Assembly: GCF_932526225.1 (NCBI RefSeq)
Contig: NC_064038.1
Location: forward strand, 2,230,001-2,294,000
Origin: Nematostella vectensis
Taxonomy: Eukaryota > Cnidaria > Anthozoa > Actiniaria > Edwardsiidae
Length of the DNA: 64,000 nucleotides
Direction of reading: 5' to 3'
Under the pieces are notes generated by a model that had not been told where the DNA came from, searched no databases, and saw only the letters and a list, made by a program, of their open reading frames with translations. The translations under genes and the position numbers were made by a program. This document shows positions 50,081-60,935 of this stretch, piece after piece; the first letter of the stretch is position 1, and every line of letters starts with the position of its first letter.

Positions 50081-50769
50081 AGTGTTAAAAAAAATCGAGG
50101 ACATGGCCGAGAACCGAACGTCGTCCAGACCAGGTAAAATTAGAAAAAAATAGACCATACTTCCAGACATGCGCTGAAACACCGTATGGCAGCATAAAGC
50201 TTTACGGCTAAGCTGAAGATTTCGGCCCCAGCACCGCTATCTAGCGAACTGTACAACACAAAGGAACCTGAGGTACCTGCGCATTAATGGGGAGGCAATA
50301 ACCAGGATCCCAGGCCTGTCTTAGTCGGTTACGCCACGCACAGCTCGCTGAGATATATACTAGAAAATACCGGGGTCTTTTTCACACTTGCGTCTCCTGG
50401 AAATAGGTGTGTTGCTATAGTAATGTAGTCATGTCGTCATCAAGTGCATCACTCTACGACATAGGTCTACATTGCTGCCTTTAGCCTTTGTATTACTTTG
50501 TCCACGCACGTGCATATGACATTTTCTCTGCCCAGAACAAGCAAGCTAAATTGAAATTCACGCAATCTAAGATGTTTTGTAGAAAAAATGAAATTATTAA
50601 ACCTATCGTAAGCTACTCCCCTCGAATTTCAAAGGATTATTTCCTTGGCGCAGGCATCGGGTGTGGGGGTAGGGGAAATGAAATGCACCCAAAATCTATT
50701 AAAGAAGACATTTCCCCAAGTGATAGCGGAAATAGGATCGTAAATATTTTTTGGGTTCCCTGTTTTGAT

Positions 50770-50949
50770 CCCATGACATCATAGGCCCGATCGGTGTGGG
50801 TCACATGACTATGCTTCCGCCTCACGCATGCGCAGCAGTGATCTCTACACGTCCGAAGGCTAGTGTCGCTTTATAATCTCGTCTCCCTTGAAAACACTCA
50901 GTTTTTCCAACAGAAAAAATTCTAATCGTCTCACTTTATTCCTGTCAAT
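50770..50949 (+). promoter_or_regulatory. SCAMP promoter region
   Basis: Just upstream of the SCAMP ATG are TGACATCAT (CRE/AP-1-like, about 50773), CACATGAC (E-box, about 50801) and CACGCATGCGCAG (NRF-1-like, 50823-50835). No TATA box is clear. This fits a broadly expressed gene. The motif calls are by eye only. Confidence 0.45.
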
Positions 50950-53900
50950 ATGGCTGAAGGTGGATACGGAGATCCAGAAAATCCTTTTGCGGTAAGTGAG
51001 ATTTTTTAAGTCAAAAAATCTTGATCATGAATCGATGCACAGGCAACCGAGAAATTCTTAGTTGCTTTCACTTGTAATTTTAACGATTTTCTTCGTTGAA
51101 TTAACCGAGTGATTTGTGTTTCCGTGGTCTAGGATCCTTCTGTGACTGACATGACGAGCGGCGCTTCTCGCGGCCTTGGAGATTTCAATCCTTTCGCGGA
51201 GCAAGACACTTCTTCTGGCCTCACGACCAAGGTTTGTCTTTTCCACTGAAAAAATAATCCGTTCACAGCTAAATCATTTACTTTGATTGTGTTATTTTTG
51301 AGAGGTATTTTCACCTAATGTATTTAACATGCTTTCCTCCGTTTCGAGTGTCGATGAAGCTGTCATATTGTATACAGTAAATGTATGAATATGATGGTCT
51401 GTCTGTCACAATGTTCTGTATAGTTGTGTTTCTATATTTAGCGCTTTCGCCAGCAACCCATTATACTCTAGAATGCTGATATCTTTGTATTGTTTATCTG
51501 TTGAGGTTATCGCACATTTTGATGAGTTATTGATGCTTTCTGTCTTAAACTAAATCCTAATTATAGTGTCTGATTATAAAACTTTTAACTATGATGTCAT
51601 GTTATTATTAGAAGTCATTTACATTTCAAACACTCTTGTTAATTTTTTTGTACAACTTTTTCAAATAAGGCACCATGTGTCAAATAAGCCTAAACAAAAA
51701 GAAGTCCAGGTTTAGAAAGTTGTAGAGATCTTGATCATGTGCCTGAAAACATTTGCAATACTTTCATTAACCAGGATTAAGCCAGTAACAATTTACCCAT
51801 AAACCACTGGTGGCTAAACCCTAGATACCTGAAACAAGTGTAAACAGACTGCTCTACCCAGTAAAACTGCATGTGACTTTCTACGCAGAGAAGCCATAAG
51901 CTTTTCACATAAAATAGCCAGTACCATGAGAGAAGCCATAAGCTTTTCACATAAAATAGCCAGTACCATGAGAGAAGCCATAAGCTTTTCACATAAAATA
52001 GCTAGTACCATGATGTGGAAAAAAAAATAAAAATTCAGTTGGCTAGATGGTGACATTTGAAGGCTGCTGGTTATTGAAAACCCTGATACTGTAAATGATC
52101 TAATAAATGGCCCCTGTCTAAACAACGCCTCTTATCGAATGACCCCCCCTACAAGTTTGTATTGAACACCCCTCTCTAATAAACACCCCCCTCTACTAAA
52201 CACCCCCCCCTCCCTCCTAGTTTACAAGCAAACAACATAGGAATTCTGGTAATATAAATCAAATCTATTGAACGTGCCCCCTGGGACCATAGAAATTTTT
52301 AAAAATGCCCCTGGCGATTAGAACATTTATAGTACTGCGGTTACACACAAAAGCCAATCTCCACTCCCCCCTCCCTCCCCCTGGTAAAAACAATACTATT
52401 GCTACTTGCTACTGAAGTGCTGAAAATGTATTTATATATAATGTCCGAAGTTATTAGATATCAAAGTCGTATTTCTCATCAGATGTTTTCAATTGTTTTC
52501 CTCCCATGGAGCTTTTAAGCTTCTTGAACGAAAGCATTGTATCAAGTATCTTGGAGTAATGATCGATGAAAATGTTACATGGAAAAATCACATTTCATTT
52601 GTCTGTTCTCATACATAGGAGGAACATAGGAGTGCTATCAAAGTTAAGACATTATATCTTTCTCCATCAACTAAAACAATTATACTATAACTTAATATAT
52701 CCTTATATCTCTTATGGTATTCTAGCATATCTTATGGTATTCTACATTTTTTGTTAGAATGTATGGTAAGGAAACAGTGTCAGCCAAACCTCTGCTGAAT
52801 TTGTTAGATTTCTAGTGATAATATTTATCAGCTTTATGTTTTCAAATTTATGCACTCTTGGCATAAGGACTACTAAATATGCTTCAGATGTACATAGTCA
52901 CAACACCAGATACGCAACCAAACAAAAACGTCATAAGATTGGAGGTAGAACCAAGATTAGTAAACAATGTATTTCTTACCTGGGTATCAATATTTGGAAA
53001 GATCTTCCAACATCTATTGCAAACTTGACTATTTATTCATTCCCAAAGTTCGCTAAATATTATCTGCTGTCTAATCAATGAAGTAATTAAGCTCAGTTCT
53101 CTTTTTTTTAATTATTATTATTATCTTTTTCTTTTCCTCATATTTTCCTGCCAATAAATACCTAAACTGGACAGGGGGCCAACTAAATAACCTACCAGTT
53201 TTTTTTTGGCTCCCCTGCTTGCACTTTACTCCTTTGCACTTTTTTTTTTACCTTACTATGTGTTCCTTTTCTTAGTTATGTGAAATGTGTACTGTAAAAA
53301 TACAAATATGAGCTAAATAAAGATTATTATCATCCCTTTCATCTAAATCCACTCACCCACCTTATCCCAAGATAAGGATAAGTTAATGTTTATGCTATGT
53401 TTTATTCTACTTCTTCATAGCCCTCTCCAACGACAACAGCAGCCCCTCCTCCTCAGCTACCACCACAGCCCCAGGCTAAGACACAGCCAAGCCAACCAGC
53501 CGTGCTTCAGACACATCAAGATCCTCCGCCTTATGTGGTAAGCTTATGAAATCCAGTATTCTACCATTCAACATTTGATGGCAAAAGATGCTTTAAAAGC
53601 TTAGCACATTTATAAAACCTTATATTATAAAAAGGATGCTTAAATTGCCAGATTTCAGTGCTTAATCTCTAAGTTCTTGTATGTGGGTGTTTACTGTATA
53701 TGACAAGTGATTGAAGCTTGATTCTATTTCTTGCAAAAATGTGCCAAATGTAAAATGTATCGTTTGTCATTTATTGTATACACCCCTCCCCCCCCTAGGG
53801 AATATTTGGCACCACGCGCATGCGTGTTAGATATATAAGCAACATGTGAAAACGAGTTTTAGAGACAAAGCAAATGTACGGTCTGTGAAGTTGAGTAAAA

Positions 53901-56900
53901 ACCCCTTGGAGAAATGAAATGTGTTTCTTCGGGTTGCTACACAAAGCCAAGGCATTATCTAACAGCTGTTACTGTAAAACAAACAGTACATACCTTCAAT
54001 TCTTGCCATTTCTTCTATTATAGTGAACTTAGTAGCCACTATACATGAATCACTGTACACCCAGCATCTAATAAGTGCCCTCCCTCCCCCCTAAAAAAAA
54101 AATAAGGTGCGAAAAATAAAAAAGTGTCCCTCACCCCTATGAATGTAATGTAGACATAGCAGTAGTAGTAGTTAATTATCATGGGATGGATTCTATTTTT
54201 TCAGATAGAAAATGAGCAAGAGAATCTAAGGAAGAGACAAGAGGCAAGTGGCTATACTTTGGCAAGCTCTGATCATTTTCTTCTATATTTGTTAAATGTA
54301 TTACTTTACCTGGGCTCTGTTTTATATGTATTTAATATAACAGACGCAATAGCAACATTTTTTCTTTCCATTTTGTGCAGGAATTACATTTACTATCTCC
54401 CATTTTTATTCTATTTCCATTTGAATTTAAAATGTGTGAGTTTAGACCTATCTTTTTCACAAGTCAGTGCTATGTTTAAGCAAGGCATCTGTTTAATCAG
54501 GTTGTTGACTTTATTTGGGGCCAAACACCAAGAATCTTTCAGAAAATGTGATTTTTCCATAATGAATGTTAATAAGTTTTTTATTATCAGGATTTGGAGC
54601 GAAAGGCAGCTGAATTGCAAAGAAAAGAGCAAGAACTACAGCGCATGCAGTATTCAGGTAACCAAAACAGCAGAAATTGAATTTTGAATGCTCAAAATAT
54701 CAACTAAACAACAATACTACAAGAAATTTTAACCTATGATGATTTAAAATGAATACCGTATTTACCTGCATTTTGATGTTCTATGTGAAAATACAAATGT
54801 TCAGCTATGAGAATAACAGCTTTACAGTTGTGCTGAGATGCGCTGGTTATGCCTTAGGGGTTCAAAGTGATTATCACCTTCAAGTTCAGATGTAGAAAAG
54901 TAAATAAAATGAATTTATCTAGCATCTTTAATCTTAGGTTTCTTGTTTATCATTTCTATGCTATTTCTATTGGGGTGGGTATTATACGCAGGTTTTCTAA
55001 TTTTTTTTTAAAAAAAAGGCCTTAACACAGTGACCCCTCAACCGGCTTTGGGAAGTACCCACAACCCAAAAAATTCATAAATGCAAACTAAACACAACAA
55101 GATGAAGATACTCAGGCATCAGTCTAAGGGATAAATGGTCTTGAAGATATGCATCCAACCAAGGTGTTGGCAACTGCTCTTAAGCCAAATAAAAGCACAG
55201 GTTCTTTGACAAATTTCAAATCGAACAAGGAAAAAAAAGCAGATCACCCCTCTCAATAAAACGTTCAAAATACAACACAAGGGAGAGAGATCAGCAAACA
55301 CAGCTCAAGACACAAATAGATACCTTTATTCTGATCCTCCAGGTTCATTTCCATGGCCTCAAAACACAATGTCCACTCCTTGAAGGCTTGTCAAACCACG
55401 AAGATGCCTTTACGGATTGCAAAGCATTCTGGGAGATCCAGGGAAAAATTCACCAAAGTCAGATGGTTTTTTATAAGTCTTTTCACTCTGAAACCAAACA
55501 AATCAATTCCAGGTCATACAGACCCAGAATAGCAGTGTAAACAATTTTGGAATCAATTTGGTTTCAGAAAAGACAGCATTTAGGAGAGCTGTGGTGATTC
55601 ATTAGAAAATTATTTTCTCATCCAGGCAAAGCCAAACAAGAAAAAAATCATCATGAATCCACCTTTGCTTGCAAATATCCATAAGCAAAGCACTCAATTA
55701 TGCCCCAAAAGACTTCATGATGTCCTAAGACACTGTCCTAATATGCTCATAGCTCTATTTTTGATGAAAAATACAAGCAACCATCAACTTGTGCTGGCTT
55801 CAGCACAACGATGAGGGATTAAAAGTGGGGACCGCAAAGCACTGTTGGAAAGTTTGGATACCGCTGACTAGGTGCAGCTGTGTTTGACTTTGACGGGCTG
55901 TATAAAACTCAGAATAGGGAGGAGGTATCTGTTTTCAGTCTGTTTTTTGTAAATTCAGCTCAAAAATAGCCAGGAGTCAATGGGTTAACATTGGGGTGTG
56001 AATTAGACGTGGTGCACATTATACATCAGTAAATAGGGTGTGAGTAATAATGTTCTATGTTATGTTAAAAAAATATATTTCAAAATTGTTCTTAGGGTTG
56101 TCCCTAAGCACTGGCTGCCATTGAATTTCACTGGCTGGAAAACAGTTATTAAAGCTTCTGGTTCAATGTACTTCAATTATGAACTCTTTGTCTTGATCTT
56201 GAGCTATTGTTTGTAACAGCAGACTAATTCCTTTAATTAAGGACAACCATGTCTTATCTCTCCTGACATTATCTCAAGATGCCTTCTTTCTTTTTTTTTT
56301 TTTTTATCTCCCAGGCTACAGAGAAAACAACTTCCCGCCCCTGCCTGAATGGTTTAAGTTAAAACCGTGTTTCTACCATGACATTCAGGTGGATATCCCC
56401 ATTGAGTACCAGAAATTGTGCCGGTTCCTCTTCATTAGATGGCAAGGTGGGTGTAGTTTAAAGTGTTAATTTTTACTATTCACCAAAGCAAGTTGTCCTT
56501 TGACTCAGTAAAGGCTGTAAATGTTTGCTACAAATTTGCCTGTATTAATAAAATTTTTATTTCATTAATCATATTTTATCACAAGTTACATGTGGGCATT
56601 TGGAACTAACAGTGATGATTTCAAGTTTGGAAGTCAGTTGCACTCAGACTCAACTTTTGTTGTTATAGCCATTCTAAGTTGAACTCATTCTACTTAAATT
56701 TTTCTGAAAGCAGATTTTTCTTACCAAAACATTACATTTTGTGCGCTAGAACAATTTTTCCACAGTGGTGTTTCTCAGAGGAGTAAAGTTTGACATTACT
56801 TCTTGCAAAATGATAAATTGATGTTCACTGGCTGTATATCATTATATTTAAAGCCAGATAACCAGATGGCATATAAAAAAATATCAGAATGTGATAAGGA

Positions 56901-59107
56901 ATTCTATTTTTTCAAGCAATCCCTTTCTTATATTAAAGCCATGTTTAAATGTTTGGTTGAAAATTTTTAAATGTTTGGTTGAAAATTCATTATGATCAGA
57001 GCCTTGCATTGCATCAATGTGTGAAAAAGCCTTTTGGTTCTTTATGCGTGTATTTACTAAATAAAATGACATTTCTCATGTCTTTCAGCTTACAGCTTTG
57101 TGATGTTTTACAATTTTATCGTTGCATTGGCATTGTTAATCACGGCTGCTACAGGCAACCACAATGAAGGGAAAACATTTGGTCTTTCTATCCTCTACCT
57201 GGTCTGGAATGTCCCAGCCAGTTTTCTATGCTGGTATAGGCCAGCCTACAAAGCACTAAAGTAAGAAAGCCTAAATCATTTTCATAGTTCACATTATTTC
57301 ATTTTATTGAAATGTAACCATACTAGAGGCAAAAGTCACTAGTTTTTTTTTTCTTGCAAACAGAAAAATCTAGTTTCAAAATCATGAACAATACTCATGC
57401 AATGCCCTTTGCATAAACTTTCTTTTTTTGATTTCTTAACTGTACAGCTAAAACTTGACAACCTATTATTAAAACAATCCTTGCCACAATATAGCTAGCA
57501 TTTCCCTTTTTTTTTCTTTGGAAAGTATGACAAAGAAATAGTTCCCCATTTTCATCAGTCAAAATCTTTGCCCATCCAAACTTTCACTGAATCCCTAAAA
57601 AATGTTTGCTACCCAGGCTAAAAAACATCTGATATTTCTTCAGCTTTGGATAACAATGGAGGAAAATCCCAAAGCAATTGTACCTCAACTTACATAAATG
57701 TTGAAAAACAAATTTTACTGACTTTTACAATCAAATTTTTTCTGTTACTAAAATGTTTGTTTTTCTTTTCAGGAATGACAGTTCATTTAGCTACATCATC
57801 TTCTTCCTGATTTTTTTCCTGCACATATCCATCAATATTTACTACACGCTGGGGATCCCTGGTGGGGGGTCATGGTACGTCCAGATGTCAATGCACGTTA
57901 TTTGGTTACAGTATATCAATTTCAAAGCTCAGCCTTCTCAAAAAGATTTTCAGGAGCAGGTTATTGTGAGTTTTGAGGTGGTTTGGTTGATGAAGACTAA
58001 CAAAACCAAAATAACATATTTATCGTCTGGATGGAGACGGTCAAACATCCAGAGGAGGTGGCCGGTTCTGAGAAGGCTGAGTAGTACCCCACTAGTTTGA
58101 ACTTGGATATCTCAAATTCCCAAACTGAGTTCGACTTTCCTTCATTTAGCCATTTTCATGAGATAATTTGAACCCAAACATAGATATTCAAAATCCTCAC
58201 TAACTTTGACTTTTTTATTTATTTCCATTTTAAACATTTTACTTTTACTTGAATCCTATTTCAGTTGTTTATAATTCTTTAGCTCTGGCGGTGAAATACC
58301 CTGGTTCCAGAGCCTCAAACGTCTCTCTGTTTCGCAAGCTCCGCTCCTTGACCCAAATAGAGAGAGGTTCGAGGCTCTGGAACCAGGATAGCGGTGAAGC
58401 CTCCCTTTCACTTACCAATATTGATTTTTTGCAGTGGGTTTATAACTGCCACAGATACGTGGCATGGCACCAACAAGGCAGTATCCATCATGATGTTTAT
58501 TTGCGCTGCAATGCTGTTGGCCGGAGTGGGCATTGACTGTATTCTAATCGTCAAAGTAAGTTTATTGCGATTTGTACAGTGGCCTTGTTTGAAAAAAAAC
58601 ATTCCTTCAAAATTTTATGTGAAATGGATATTTACATATTCATATTTACAAGTGTAAGTAAAGGAAGAGTAACACCCATGGCAGAGGAATTGCGGAACGA
58701 TTGCCCAAAGTACCGTCGCCCCATCACAGTTGAGCACGATCGCCCCACTCAGAGACCGTTTGCCCTACATTAGAAATTTTCGTCTTTTCAAGAAAGAAAG
58801 TCATGCAAAAGCGAATGTTTTCTTCTACAGTAGTTACTTTGATCAGGCAACGGCGAATTTCAATGTTTACTTTTCGATAACAGTACGTTATATTTTCATC
58901 ATCTGAAGCAAGAAAGTCAAATTGTGAAATATAAAGCAGTTGTTAACACCGACCTATCTTTATTGTCAGGTCCATCGGATATACCGCCAAGCTGGTGCCA
59001 GTCTTGAGAAGGCGCAAGGCGAGTTCGCCAAGGGCGTGGCCACCAACCCTCATGTCCAGACAGCAGCTGCCGCTGGGGTCCGCAATGCAATGTCCAACCA
59101 GAAATAA
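50950..59107 (+). CDS. SCAMP: SCAMP, secretory carrier-associated membrane protein (10 coding exons)
   Basis: Exons: 50950-50991, 51133-51231, 53421-53537, 54205-54243, 54591-54657, 56315-56446, 57089-57260, 57773-57874, 58435-58555 and 58970-59107. All phases agree; the sum is 1,029 nt, 342 residues, against about 338 for human SCAMP1. The cytosolic N-terminus has two NPF motifs (ENPFA, FNPFAE) for EH-domain binding, a proline/glutamine-rich stretch, and a short coiled coil (RQEDLERKAAELQRKEQEL). Next come PPLPEWF and CFYHDIQVDIP, four membrane segments, and the conserved CWYRPAYKA loop (the E-peptide region) between segments 2 and 3. The tail ends in VHRIYRQAGASLEKAQ-type sequence. SCAMPs act in post-Golgi and endosomal membrane recycling. 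The intron after exon 4 has a GC donor (GAG|GCAAGT); only that junction gives the family sequence RQEDLERK. The stop codon overlaps an AATAAA. Confidence 0.95.
51888..52016. repeat. 42-bp tandem repeat, 3 copies, SCAMP intron 2
   Basis: AGAGAAGCCATAAGCTTTTC, then ACATAAAATAGCCAGTACCA, then TG, three times with almost no change. Confidence 0.92.
52490..53335 (+). pseudogene. 3' end of a non-LTR retrotransposon (LINE reverse transcriptase fragment)
   Basis: Translated pieces, interrupted by stops and frameshifts, read KYLGVMIDENVTWKNHI, RRNIGVLSKLRHY, QLYYNLIYPYISYGI, HSHNTRYATKQ and GINIWKDLPTSI. These resemble the C-terminal end of LINE-type reverse transcriptase ORFs. Non-coding sequence with ATT repeats and AATAAAG follows to about 53335. 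The fragment is 5'-truncated, as is usual for LINEs, and sits in sense orientation in SCAMP intron 2. Confidence 0.8.
54244..54245 (+). other. GC splice donor of SCAMP intron 4
   Basis: AGACAAGAG|GCAAGT. The rest of the donor is near-consensus, as is typical of GC-AG introns. No GT nearby preserves the reading frame and family sequence. Confidence 0.85.
55022..55988 (+). mobile_element. MITE-like DNA transposon, copy D, SCAMP intron 5
   Basis: TTAACACAGTGACCCCTC at the left and GGAGTCAATGGGTTAA at the right. Same family as 8377-9332, with a few small deletions (the CCTGTACCGG segment near the left end is missing). Confidence 0.87.
58297..58390. repeat. Near-perfect inverted repeat, SCAMP intron 8
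   Basis: CCTGGTTCCAGAGCCTCAAA at about 58300 is mirrored by GAGGCTCTGGAACCAGG at about 58372. The full hairpin is about 90 bp and lies roughly 45 bp before exon 9. Probably a small MITE. Confidence 0.85.
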
Positions 59108-59108
59108 A
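59103..59108 (+). terminator. AATAAA overlapping the SCAMP stop codon
   Basis: AAATAAATC contains the TAA stop and a full AATAAA. A later AATAAA at 60195-60200 is the more plausible polyadenylation signal because it allows a normal 3' UTR. Confidence 0.4.
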
Positions 59109-59598
59109 TCACCCATCTCCCACATGGAAAAGGATAGAGGGAACAGGCTACCCTCCGTTCAGAAACAGTGCATCAAGAAAGTGTCTTCTCCCTGTCCTTT
59201 TAAGGATATTGGACTCAGGGCGGAAGCTTCCCTAGCATGACTAAGTACATAAGAAGGCAAACCTCTTTTTAGAGTCTGTCCAGCAGTTATTTTGAACGGA
59301 GGACTCGTAGGTATATGGAATTTTGAAGACATGCCAAACAAACTGGCGTCTCAAAGACATTTAATTTGTGCATTCTCTGACACTTGACGTAAGTTTTGAT
59401 TGTTAAACTTTTCCTGTAATGCTGTAACCAAGGAAATACTGGGCCTAGTACACTAGAAATAGCAAACCAAGCATTTGTTAAATTTGTATGTTTATTCTCA
59501 GGATTCGTGCTTTGATACACTTTGTGAAAACATTTGCATTTAATGACTGTGTTATTGAATGATACGTTTGTTCCTAACTACCAGTGTCCTTATTAATG

Positions 59599-59767
59599 AC
59601 GCTCACTACCGTGGCCGAATACTAATGGTCTTCTTATTTTGGGAAATTTTCGCCAAAACGTTCAATCAGACATTTTGTTGATTGGACATTTTCAATCAAT
59701 ACCTTTATCGTACCCTTATTGGCTAACATTCTAAAGACTTTTTTAAGGTGGTCACGGTAGCTTGCGT
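59599..59767. mobile_element. MITE of about 170 bp between SCAMP and SLCO
   Basis: ACGCTCACTACCGTGGCC at the left is mirrored by GGTGGTCACGGTAGCTTGCGT at the right. Non-coding. The terminal sequence resembles units of the tandem repeat at 39270-39600. Confidence 0.75.
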
Positions 59768-60933
59768 AAGATAGTAACGTGAGGAAATATGTTGGCTATA
59801 ACCCCTTAAAATTATTGCTAGACCATTTCATCTAAAGCGCATTCAGTATCTATTGGACGCATATTTCATAATATTCCGCGCATTTGTTTCACTTTTTCCA
59901 CATCTATATTGGCTCTGGAAAGTATTAATTATTAACGTCTTGAAAAGAGAATTGTCTATTTTGCGATTGAGATTAATATAATTTTTTGTCAACTTTGTTA
60001 AAAGGATTTTTTTTAAATACGGCTATGTATGGTCTTATGGGGTTTCGTTGCGAAAAGTAATATACTTCTGCGTGCAAAATTTCTTGAATGAGCTTATGCC
60101 AGTATATACCTGTCCATGTTAAAGAACATAAATTTATTTTGTAAGGGATGGAAAAGGTTGTTAATACATTATAGTAATTGACTTTGGATTAGGAAATAAA
60201 TTTATAATCGACGTATGGAATGTTGGTATTGGTTTTTTAAAGGGCACTGTTTCCAGTTGCGAAAGTTTTGGATTTTCCGTAGGCCACGCTTATGTTCGAG
60301 AATTTGTGACTGTGCTAGCTTTCGTCTCCCAAAATTAAACAATGTGAATGGGTGGTGATGACACTACCCCTTGTACTAGTGGTACTTCCCAAGACTCCCG
60401 AAATCATGCGTTACTAAAAACCTCAAATAAAAAGGTGGTCCCAGGCCCGTAGCCAGGGGATCTGAAGAAGTACCCCTCGTGACTGGAAGGTCCAAAACGG
60501 AGAACAACTGCCAGTTATTAAGTTGTTACCTCTCGGAGAAAATGACCCCCCGCTTAAAACCAATTGATATTACCTACCCTTCCCCAAGCCTCCATACCTC
60601 GAAAATTATGTTCCACCTCCACCTAATCATACTTCTACCTAACTACGAATAGGAAGTGCATTAATACAATGAATGGGAACGTTACTACGCTAGGCAGATA
60701 CTCGGACCCAGCGTTTCTTCGGCCAGGAAAACCTTGGAGAGTGGCCTAAAAGATCGTTGGGTCCTTGAGCATGTGCAGTTACTGCGGTCTCATAGTCTTG
60801 CGCATGCGCTAACGGAAGAGAAACCTCTTTAGCATACGCAAGAAGATGGGAGCTCTATGCAGGAGCTCTTCCCTAGCATTGCTCCCCCATGGGGGGAGTG
60901 AGGGTATGAATTTGTTCCAAAAGGACGGTTTTA
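59768..60933. other. Interval between the convergent SCAMP and SLCO genes
   Basis: No gene is recognised. It holds an AATAAA at 60195 that may end SCAMP transcripts and an NRF-1-like TTGCGCATGCGCT near 60798. Confidence 0.5.
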
Positions 60934-60935
60934 TT
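60930..60935 (-). terminator. AATAAA overlapping the SLCO stop codon
   Basis: The minus strand reads GTC TAATAAAACC, so the hexamer starts within the stop codon. It is probably not the only signal. Confidence 0.4.

Noticed and set aside
49556-50182. Cluster of overlapping minus-strand ORFs rich in CSPLF
   Set aside because: Reading of a degenerate minisatellite in several frames at once.
54181-54687. 168-codon ORF spanning SCAMP exons 4 and 5
   Set aside because: The middle part has no SCAMP similarity. Removing it as a GC-AG intron restores the family sequence, so the ORF is a run-through of the intron.
57773-58100. 115-codon ORF from SCAMP exon 8 into the intron
   Set aside because: The donor TCATG|GTACGT at 57874 joins in phase to exon 9 and restores the conserved CGFITATD sequence. 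The extension is intron.
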